In this document: one piece after another, positions 1 to 4,780 of the stretch
How the letters are laid out: the number at the start of each line of letters is the position of its first letter
Numbering within the stretch: the stretch's first letter is position 1
Assembly: GCA_035531775.1 (NCBI GenBank)
Contig: DATKSG010000027.1
Location: forward strand, 1 to 6,120
Direction of reading: 5' to 3'
DNA length: 6,120 bases
Origin: DATKSG01 sp035531775
GTDB taxonomy: Bacteria > Actinomycetota > Acidimicrobiia > Acidimicrobiales > UBA8190
The notes under the pieces: generated by a model
What the model saw: only the letters and a program-made list of their open reading frames with translations
What the model was told of the DNA's origin: nothing
Databases searched by the model: none
Translations under genes and position numbers: made by a program

Positions 1-1
1 C

Positions 2-181
2 ACGTCAGTGCACATGGGCATCGTGGCCGAGACATGGCCCGACGGGGCTGTGGTCACCGTGGAGGGGGACTCGGGGCCCGAGCCCGACGGGCAGACGGCC
101 GTCACCATGGACGGGCCCTTCGTGCTCGCGGACTCCGACGCCCAGGTGGGGTCGCCGGTCTACGGCCTCGTTCGTTTCTGA
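2..181 (+). CDS. C-terminal fragment of a probable CHAP-domain (NlpC/P60-like) cell-wall hydrolase, 5' truncated by window
   Basis: The frame starting at base 2 is open to a TGA at 179-181 and gives 59 residues; the gene begins before the window. The fragment starts TSVHMGIVAETWPDG, continues with VVTVEGDSGPEPDG and ends SPVYGLVRF. A His followed by (M/V)GIV, then a short strand pair ending in an EG(N/D)SG motif and a final strand, is the pattern of the C-terminal half of CHAP amidase/peptidase domains, where the His is catalytic and the residue after EG is a polar Asn/Asp. The Cys half of the active site would lie upstream and cannot be seen. If correct, the protein cleaves peptidoglycan outside the membrane. 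The family assignment rests on about 20 informative residues; other NlpC/P60-fold proteins or a phage-type endolysin domain are possible. The next gene starts 150 bases downstream and has its own candidate promoter. Confidence 0.5.
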   Translation, partial: TSVHMGIVAETWPDGAVVTVEGDSGPEPDGQTAVTMDGPFVLADSDAQVGSPVYGLVRF

Positions 182-237
182 CCCGGCGCCACGGCTGGGT
201 ACGCCAGGGTGACCCCGGCCACCCCGGCCACCCGGCG

Positions 238-266
238 TTGACGTTTGCTGACACCCATGTCATGCT
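238..266 (+). promoter_or_regulatory. Candidate sigma70-type promoter of the beta-helix gene
   Basis: TTGACG at 238-243 matches the -35 consensus at five of six positions. After a 17-base spacer comes CATGCT at 261-266 as a -10 element, preceded by TG at 258-259 (extended -10 arrangement). Transcription would begin near 273, leaving a leader of about 60 bases before the ATG at 332. This supports the ATG at 332 over the in-frame TTG at 245 or ATG at 257, both of which lie within the promoter. The -10 lacks the leading T, so this is a reasonable but unproven call. Confidence 0.4.
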
Positions 267-292
267 CGATCGTCCTGGCGGGCGAGACAGCA

Positions 293-312
293 CCGCCGCT
301 CTCGAGCGGCGG
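293..312 (+). promoter_or_regulatory. Perfect 8-bp hairpin in the leader of the beta-helix gene
   Basis: CCGCCGCT (293-300) and AGCGGCGG (305-312) are exact reverse complements around a CTCG tetraloop. The stem is all G/C except one pair and ends 19 bases before the ATG at 332, so it lies in the predicted 5' untranslated leader just upstream of the weak GGCGGA ribosome-binding sequence (322-327). There is no following T run, so an intrinsic terminator is unlikely. An effect on transcript stability or ribosome loading is possible but is inference. Confidence 0.5.
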
Positions 313-331
313 CCGATGGCGGGCGGACCTG

Positions 332-2086
332 ATGACGATTGCCAAGCACGTTGCGACGAGAAGGCTCGTCACCGTCCTCACCCTCGCTGCCGCGGGAGCC
401 CCGGCCCTGGTGGGTGTCACGGCTCTGGCCGGCACCCCGGCGTGGGCCGGAGGTGGGAGCGGAGCCACCACCTACTTCCTCGACTGCGCCCACGGAGCCG
501 ACTCGGCCTCCGGGCTCAGCCCGCAAGCACCATGGCGCACCCTGGCCAAGGCCGATTCAGTCCCCTATCGGCCTGGCGACCACCTGCTCGTGCGACGCGG
601 GACCCGCTGCGACGGCGTCTTCTCCCCCACCGGGTCGGGCACGACATCAGCGCCGGTGGTCGTCGATGCCTATGGCTCTGGCCCGCTTCCCCAGATTGCC
701 GGTGACGGCGTGGCCGTAACCGTGCTCCTCCACGACGTCCAGGGCTGGGAGCTGCGCCACCTCGACATCTCCGACCAGGGGCTGCCACCCCGGCAAGGTC
801 AACTGCGCACCGCCATCGACATCGAGAACGACAGTCTCGGCGTGGCCCGCCATTTCGTCATCGCCGACGACCGGGTCCACGACGTGAACAGCTCCCCGGT
901 TGCCCCCACCCCCGGCATCACCCTGCCCGACAGCCTAGGCACGGCCGAAGGCGTGCCCGGGAACGTGGCGGGCCAGGTCGAAGGGGACGAGAACTACGCC
1001 AAGGTGAGTGGCGGAATCGAGCTCGGATCGAGTGACGGCAACGGCTTCGACGATGTCCTCATCGCCGGCAACCAGCTCACCAGCGTCGATCGCGAGGGGA
1101 TGTACCTCACCGCCTCCCAACCCACCACCGCGCTGGTGGTGCGGGACAACACCTTGCGCGACATCGGCGGGGACGGCATCGTGGCCGTCAACTCAGCGGG
1201 CGCCTTGATCGAGCACAACGTGGTCCGTGGCTTCAACATGGAGGGCACGTCGTTCAACGCCGGCGTGTGGGCCTACGCCTCGAGCAACGCCGTGTTCCAG
1301 TTCAACGATGTCTCCTATGGGCAGCACGGGCCGCTCGACACCATGGCCTACGACGTGGACGGGTCGAATTTCAACCTGCTCTTCCAGTACAACCTGAGCC
1401 ACGACAACACCGGGGGCTTCCTCATGTTGTGCAACAACGTCTCCTTCGGCGGAGGTGGCGCCCCCAACGGCGGCAGCGTGATCCGTTACAACATCAGCCA
1501 GAACGATTCAGCCGTGGTTCGAGGGGTGATCGACGATCCCACGCTCTGTGCCGGGGAGTCCGACATCAGCGTCTACAACAACACGGTCTTCACCAAGGAC
1601 CCTCGGGTCACAACCCTGGTCGAGAACACCAATGGCACCACCGTCACCTTCGCCAACAACATCCTCGAGGGTCCCGGGATCGAGTCGGGGATCTTCGACG
1701 ACACCTACGACCCCTCAGCCCAGGGCTATCTGATCCAGACCACCAAGTGGACCAACAACCTGTACCAGGACGTGACGTGCGAGCGGCGCCCAGTCGATGC
1801 CCACGCCGTGGTGGGTGACCCACGCCTGGTGGCGCCGGGCACGGCCACCGGCCTCGACCAAGCCTCGGGCTACGAGCTGCTCGCCGGCTCTCCGGCACTG
1901 GGCACCGGCGCCGTCATCACCGGCAACGGCGGACGTGACTACTTCGGCGACCCGGTGCCGGCCGGATCCCCACCCAACATCGGCGCCTACCAGGGACCCG
2001 GGGTAGTGCCACTGGGGCTGCTCGGTGCCGTCACCGCTCTGGCCTCGGCCCCGGCGCTGGCGCCGGGCTGCGGCAGTATCCCCTGA
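332..2086 (+). CDS. Secreted right-handed parallel beta-helix repeat protein (pectate-lyase-like superfamily)
   Basis: The protein has 584 aa from the ATG at 332. Residues 1-39 form a signal peptide: a basic start with TRR at 9-11, a hydrophobic stretch at 12-33 and an AWA/GG cleavage site after residue 39. The TRR could be a weak twin-arginine signal, but Sec is equally plausible. The mature N-terminus (TTYFLDCAHGADSASGLSP, then PWRTLAKAD at 68-75) is the usual entry into secreted beta-helix proteins, where a YxxxxxGxDxxSGxSPxxPWRTL pattern precedes the coil stack. From about 125 to 450 there are repeated short strands with Asn turns, for example VLIAGNQLTSV, LVVRDNTLRDI, ALIEHNVVRGF, VFQFNDVSYG, VIRYNISQN, ISVYNNTVF and VTFANNILEG, as in PbH1 coils. 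The fold ends at PPNIGAYQG (547-555), a common closing motif. Members include polysaccharide lyases, hydrolases and epimerases; I see no catalytic signature that picks one, so substrate and activity are unknown. Six cysteines (52, 93, 367, 406, 483, 580) fit an exported protein. An unusual hydrophobic tail follows residue 556. The start at 332 was chosen because the earlier in-frame starts (245, 257) have no ribosome site and no signal peptide at their N-terminus. Confidence 0.85.
   Translation: MTIAKHVATRRLVTVLTLAAAGAPALVGVTALAGTPAWAGGGSGATTYFLDCAHGADSASGLSPQAPWRTLAKADSVPYRPGDHLLVRRGTRCDGVFSPTGSGTTSAPVVVDAYGSGPLPQIAGDGVAVTVLLHDVQGWELRHLDISDQGLPPRQGQLRTAIDIENDSLGVARHFVIADDRVHDVNSSPVAPTPGITLPDSLGTAEGVPGNVAGQVEGDENYAKVSGGIELGSSDGNGFDDVLIAGNQLTSVDREGMYLTASQPTTALVVRDNTLRDIGGDGIVAVNSAGALIEHNVVRGFNMEGTSFNAGVWAYASSNAVFQFNDVSYGQHGPLDTMAYDVDGSNFNLLFQYNLSHDNTGGFLMLCNNVSFGGGGAPNGGSVIRYNISQNDSAVVRGVIDDPTLCAGESDISVYNNTVFTKDPRVTTLVENTNGTTVTFANNILEGPGIESGIFDDTYDPSAQGYLIQTTKWTNNLYQDVTCERRPVDAHAVVGDPRLVAPGTATGLDQASGYELLAGSPALGTGAVITGNGGRDYFGDPVPAGSPPNIGAYQGPGVVPLGLLGAVTALASAPALAPGCGSIP
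2050..2067 (+). repeat. GC hairpin inside the last codons of the beta-helix gene
   Basis: CCCGGCG (2050-2056) pairs exactly with CGCCGGG (2061-2067) around a CTGG loop, 17 bases before the stop codon. No T run follows, so it is not a canonical Rho-independent terminator, but in GC-rich actinobacteria such tail-less stems near stop codons may help 3' end formation. It could equally arise by chance from Ala/Gly/Pro codons. Confidence 0.3.
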
Positions 2087-2170
2087 CGCGCCGCTTTGGC
2101 CACGGCCGCGGCACGTGGGGCGCTTGCTGATCCACACCGGCGTCCGCCTGGCCGGCCCCGAGCCGTACCG

Positions 2171-2229
2171 TAGGGTGCTCAACCCGGGCGCCTGATCGGG
2201 CGCCCGTGTCTGGCCCCCGAGCGGGCCAG
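2171..2229 (+). promoter_or_regulatory. Tandem GC-rich hairpins ahead of the crcB pair, with a possible -10 element
   Basis: Two perfect stem-loops are packed back to back. The first pairs CGGGCGCC (2185-2192) with GGCGCCCG (2199-2206) around TGATCG. The second pairs CTGGCCC (2210-2216) with GGGCCAG (2223-2229) around CCGAGC. Both loops are six bases and only three bases separate the stems. TAGGGT at 2171-2176 fits the actinobacterial TANNNT -10 pattern and would place a transcription start just before the first stem; I see no matching -35. The stems may terminate the upstream transcript or form a structured leader for crcB. They do not match the fluoride (crcB) riboswitch consensus as I remember it. 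Confidence 0.4.
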
Positions 2230-2715
2230 GCACGATACTGCTGGACCTTGCCCGAGCCGCTCGCCCCGCCAACACCAGCGCCGGTCCACACTCACCGGCC
2301 AGCTCCCGCCAACCTGTCCACGGCGTCGGTGATCGCCGCCGGTGGCGCACTGGGGGCGGTGGCCCGCTTCGCCGTGAGCCGGGCGCTTCCCACCGTGGCG
2401 GGGCACTTTCCTTGGGCCACCTTCATCGTCAACGTGAGCGGCAGCATGGCGCTCGGCGTCGTCCTGGTGGCCGCGTCCGGGGCACGGCGGCGGCATCTGC
2501 TGCTGCGCCGACTGGTCGGGACCGGCGTCATCGGCGCCTACACCACGTACTCCACCTTCGCCGTGGAGAGCGTCCTGCTGGCCCGGCGGGGCCAGGTGGC
2601 TGCGGCCGTGCTCTACGTGGTTGCCAGCGTGGCCGCTGCCGGCGTCGGCGGTGCGCTGTCTGTGGTCGGCACCAGAGCGGCGTTCCGACATCTGCGGATC
2701 CGCTGGGCTCGTTGA
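2206..2715 (+). CDS. crcB: Fluoride exporter subunit CrcB/Fluc, first of pair
   Basis: This is a small four-helix membrane protein of the CrcB/Fluc family, which exports fluoride as an antiparallel dimer. Family landmarks in order, with residues counted from the GTG at 2206: GGALGAVARF in helix 1 (46-55, Arg54); the pore Asn76 in FIVNVSGS at the helix 2 start; GTGVIGAYTTYSTF at the helix 3 break (105-118), which in the family carries the central Na+ site and the F-box phenylalanines; and a final helix at about 131-155. The first F-box position is Tyr115 instead of Phe; Phe118 is kept. The core from about residue 42 is near 128 aa, the normal family length. The start is uncertain. GTG 2206 lies at the edge of a hairpin with no ribosome site and gives a 41-residue Pro/His-rich extension; TTG 2248 and GTG 2329 are alternatives. 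Actinobacterial CrcB1 proteins often have such polar N-terminal tails, so the extension is not excluded. The second crcB follows after 2 bases. Confidence 0.9.
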   Translation: MSGPRAGQARYCWTLPEPLAPPTPAPVHTHRPAPANLSTASVIAAGGALGAVARFAVSRALPTVAGHFPWATFIVNVSGSMALGVVLVAASGARRRHLLLRRLVGTGVIGAYTTYSTFAVESVLLARRGQVAAAVLYVVASVAAAGVGGALSVVGTRAAFRHLRIRWAR

Positions 2716-2717
2716 CG

Positions 2718-3086
2718 GTGACGCTGTATCTGGCCGTGATGGGCGGGGCCGTCATGGGGGCACCGGCGCGCTATCTAGTCGAGCATGCCGTGTACCGGTG
2801 CATGCCCGGCAACACGGTGTGGGCCATCATGGGCGTGAACGTGTCGGGCTCGTTGCTCTTCGGTCTGCTGAGCGGCCTGGCTCTCCACCACCACGTCGGC
2901 CCGGTGGCGCTGGCGCTGGTGGGGACGGGATTCTGCGGCGCCTATACCACCTTCTCGGCCTTCACCTTGGAGACATGGCTGCTGGTGGAGGAGGGGCGGC
3001 GGCTGAAGGCGGCGCTCAACGTCGTCGGCACCGTGGTGGTCGGGCTGCTGGGCGCCGGGGCCGGGGTGGCGCTCGGCCTGGCGTGA
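2718..3086 (+). CDS. crcB: Fluoride exporter subunit CrcB/Fluc, second of pair
   Basis: The protein has 122 aa from the GTG at 2718, a standard CrcB/Fluc length. Visible landmarks are GAPARY in helix 1 (Arg18), the pore Asn41 in GVNVSGS, GTGFCGAYTTFSAF at the helix 3 break (69-82) with both F-box phenylalanines (Phe79, Phe82), and a last hydrophobic helix at about 99-121. It lacks the N-terminal tail of its partner. The start is placed at GTG 2718, two bases after the TGA of the first crcB; an in-frame TTG at 2712 that overlaps that stop as TTGA is a second option. Either spacing implies translational coupling and equal production. Paired crcB genes in Gram-positive bacteria are known to form heterodimeric fluoride channels in which the two subunits have fixed opposite orientations; this pair fits that arrangement. 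The gene converges on the minus-strand gene ending at 3096, with nine bases between stop codons and no visible terminator. Confidence 0.92.
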   Translation: MTLYLAVMGGAVMGAPARYLVEHAVYRCMPGNTVWAIMGVNVSGSLLFGLLSGLALHHHVGPVALALVGTGFCGAYTTFSAFTLETWLLVEEGRRLKAALNVVGTVVVGLLGAGAGVALGLA

Positions 3087-3095
3087 CGCCGTGGG

Positions 3096-4688
3096 CTACG
3101 CGGCCATCCCCACGATGGGCTTGTTGAGCGGCGTGCCGCCCATCGACCCGTGGAAGGCGGCGTCGCCGAAGGCGAAGATGCCGCCGTCGGAAGCCACCAA
3201 CCAGTAGCCGCCGCCGTCGACGGTGGCGGCCATGCCCACGATGGGCTTGTTGAGCGACGTGCCGCCCATCGACCCGTGGAAGGCGGCGTCGCCGAAGGCG
3301 AAGATGCCGCCGTCGGAGGCCACCAACCAGTAGCCCTTACCGTCGGGGGTGGCGGCCATGCCCACCACCGGCTTGTTGAGGGTGCTGCCACCCATGGACC
3401 CGTAGTACCCGGCGTCGCCGAAGGCGAAGATGCCGCCGTCGGCGGCGTCCATCCAGTAGCCACCGCGACCTGCGGTGGGGGCCATGCCCACCACCGGCGC
3501 CCGCAACGTGGTGCCGCCCATCGACCCGCAGTAGGGCAGGTTGCCGAAAGCGAAGATGCCACCGTCGGCGGCGTCCATCCAGTAGCCGTTGGGCACCGCC
3601 GGCGCCGAGCAGCTCTGCGACGGGCTGGTCGAAGGCCCGGTGCCACCACCCGAGCCCGATCCCCCGCCGGCCGGCGTGCACCCGAAGGCGGAGGTCAACT
3701 GGCCCACGCCGCCGGCCAGTTGCGCCGACATGGAGGCCGCCTGGGCTTGGAGCTGGGCCAGCGCGCTGCACAGCTGTGACGGCGCACCCGGAGGTGCCGG
3801 CGTGCCCCCGCTACCTCCGCTGCCGCTGCCGCCGCTGCTCGGCGAGCAGCCGAAGGCCGAGGCCACACCCTTGAGACCGGTACCGACGGGGACGAGCGGG
3901 GCGGGCACCGCCGCCACCACCTGTTCGAAGCCGGCGCACAGTTGCGACGGCGCCCCTGGGGGCGACGGGAGGCCACTGCCGCCACCGCCACCGGACGGCG
4001 CGCACCCGAAGGCGCCCGACAATTGACCCACGCCCGACGCCAGGGCCGACGACACACCGGCGGCGCCACTCTGGAGCTGGCCGAAGGCCTGGCACACGGT
4101 GCCGGGCGGCCCCGGAAGTCCGCTGCCGCCGCCACCACCGCTCCCGCTGCCCGGCGCGCAACCGAGTGCGCTGCCCAGGGCCACGATGCCGGCGCCGAAG
4201 GCCGCTGCCTGCGACGGCACCTGGGCGGCCACAGTGGCGAAGGCTTGGCACAGCTGCGAGGGCGGCGGTGGCAGGTTGCCGCTCGAGCCACTGGGCGACG
4301 AGCAGTCGAAGGCGCCCGACAACTGGGCCACGGCGGCGGTGAACGGCGCCGGCGCACCGGCGGCCACGGCGCCCGACTGCAGTTGGGCGAAGGCGCCGCA
4401 GATCTGCGACTGGCCCGGAAGTCCCAGGCCGGGAATGGTGAGGCCTCCGTCGCAGCCGAGCACGCGCGCCACGTCGTCGATGCCGAGAAGCAGCGGTGCC
4501 CCCTGCGGCGGCACCGACGAGGCCAAGGTGTCGAAGGCCTGGCACAGCTGCGAGGGCGGTGGCACCGACACCGCACCGGCCGGCGCCGCCGACAGCGACA
4601 GCGCCGTGAGCGGGGCGACCACCAGCGCGCCGAGCGCGCCCAGCACCATCCCCCACGAGGAGGACCGGATCCCCCTACGACCTACCAT
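3096..4688 (-). CDS. Secreted modular protein: six Cys-bounded modules plus four 42-aa GYW(L/M) repeats, function unknown
   Basis: The protein has 530 aa from the ATG at 4686-4688, which is preceded at 4-base spacing by a strong GGAGGG ribosome site; an upstream-extended reading frame is rejected for that reason. Residues 1-39 are a signal peptide (basic GRRGIRS, hydrophobic 13-34, APAGA at 35-39). Residues 49-337 hold six modules bounded by Cys pairs: 49/79, 97/129, 147/177, 199/229, 251/281 and 307/337. Five of the six have exactly 29 residues between the cysteines (the second has 31). Modules usually begin SQLCQAF and end near (S/T)(G/S)AFGC. Two subtypes alternate: odd modules carry a Val-Pro after the first helix, even modules carry AQLQ or GQLQ and (A/G)QL(S/T). 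Linkers are rich in Gly, Ser and Pro. Residues 368-530 are four repeats with a 42-residue period of the GYW-DGGIFAFG-GSMGG-P(I/V)VGMA type, ending at the stop codon after GMAA. No catalytic motif, LPXTG or membrane anchor is seen at the C-terminus. I do not recognise the N-terminal modules as a named family. A surface or adhesive role would fit but is inference. Confidence 0.85.
   Translation of the reverse strand: MVGRRGIRSSSWGMVLGALGALVVAPLTALSLSAAPAGAVSVPPPSQLCQAFDTLASSVPPQGAPLLLGIDDVARVLGCDGGLTIPGLGLPGQSQICGAFAQLQSGAVAAGAPAPFTAAVAQLSGAFDCSSPSGSSGNLPPPPSQLCQAFATVAAQVPSQAAAFGAGIVALGSALGCAPGSGSGGGGGSGLPGPPGTVCQAFGQLQSGAAGVSSALASGVGQLSGAFGCAPSGGGGGSGLPSPPGAPSQLCAGFEQVVAAVPAPLVPVGTGLKGVASAFGCSPSSGGSGSGGSGGTPAPPGAPSQLCSALAQLQAQAASMSAQLAGGVGQLTSAFGCTPAGGGSGSGGGTGPSTSPSQSCSAPAVPNGYWMDAADGGIFAFGNLPYCGSMGGTTLRAPVVGMAPTAGRGGYWMDAADGGIFAFGDAGYYGSMGGSTLNKPVVGMAATPDGKGYWLVASDGGIFAFGDAAFHGSMGGTSLNKPIVGMAATVDGGGYWLVASDGGIFAFGDAAFHGSMGGTPLNKPIVGMAA
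3099..3587 (-). repeat. Four tandem coding repeats, 126-bp (42-aa) period
   Basis: Repeat starts (GYW codons) fall at 3587, 3461, 3335 and 3209, exactly 126 bases apart; the last copy is cut to 111 bases by the stop codon. By hand alignment the last two copies (3099-3209 and 3225-3335) differ at only 4 of 111 bases, with 60 bases identical from 3132-3191 to 3258-3317. At protein level the first two copies read GYWMDAADGG and the last two GYWLVASDGG, so adjacent copies form two sub-pairs. Repeats of this type are common in Acidimicrobiia secreted proteins. Each unit alternates short strand-like stretches with Gly turns, resembling a beta-propeller blade; the fold is inferred. Confidence 0.88.
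3678..4544 (-). repeat. Six degenerate Cys-bounded modules, alternating A-B order
   Basis: Module limits by Cys codons on the minus strand are 4544-4452, 4400-4302, 4250-4158, 4094-4002, 3938-3846 and 3770-3678. They are diverged at DNA level but keep a constant protein frame of Cys, about 29 residues, Cys. Linkers between successive modules are 17, 17, 21, 21 and 25 residues, becoming longer and more Gly/Ser-rich towards the C-terminus. Each module has an amphipathic helix-like first half and second half, consistent with a disulfide-closed helical hairpin; this structure is inferred. Confidence 0.75.
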
Positions 4689-4692
4689 GTCG

Positions 4693-4698
4693 CCCTCC
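4693..4698 (-). promoter_or_regulatory. Strong Shine-Dalgarno that fixes the start of the modular protein
   Basis: On the minus strand GGAGGG is followed by CGAC and then ATG (4688-4686). It is the best ribosome-binding sequence I see in the window, and it directly precedes a signal peptide, so it settles the start codon against a longer in-frame extension that would run into the hydrolase gene. Confidence 0.75.
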
Positions 4699-4718
4699 GA
4701 GCCGCGAAGCCACGAGCC

Positions 4719-4747
4719 GGCATACCGACGCCGGGCCTCCCTGTGGA
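4719..4747 (-). promoter_or_regulatory. Weak candidate promoter for the modular protein gene
   Basis: In the 92-base gap between the two minus-strand genes, TCCACA (4747-4742 on the minus strand, 4 of 6 to the -35 consensus) and TATGCC (4724-4719, weak -10) are separated by 17 bases. This would give a leader of about 25 bases before the ATG. The match is poor, so read-through from the hydrolase gene is equally possible. I found no convincing terminator stem with a T run in this gap. Confidence 0.22.
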
Positions 4748-4780
4748 GTGAAAACGGGCCTGGAGTCGGAAAATCACGGC

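Noticed and set aside
34..705. Long plus-strand open frame overlapping the CHAP-like tail and the start of the beta-helix gene
   Set aside because: Its protein is Arg/Gly/Pro-rich low-complexity sequence with no family pattern, typical of an off-frame reading in GC-rich DNA. The beta-helix frame with signal peptide explains the region.
2087..2205. Fluoride riboswitch ahead of crcB
   Set aside because: A GCTTGCTGATCC stretch faintly resembles its 3' half, but the GGNGATGG 5' half and the pseudoknot partners are not found by eye.
2412..2717. Upstream extension of the second crcB to 2412
   Set aside because: It overlaps the first crcB in another frame with Arg-rich nonsense; CrcB homology begins right after 2718.
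3099..3587. CRISPR array
   Set aside because: The repeats are directly adjacent with a 126-bp period and no spacers, and they encode a known protein repeat in frame.
4717..4734. Short CCGGC/GCCGG inverted repeat in the gap before the modular gene
   Set aside because: It has only five base pairs with an eight-base loop and no T run, which is expected by chance at this GC content.
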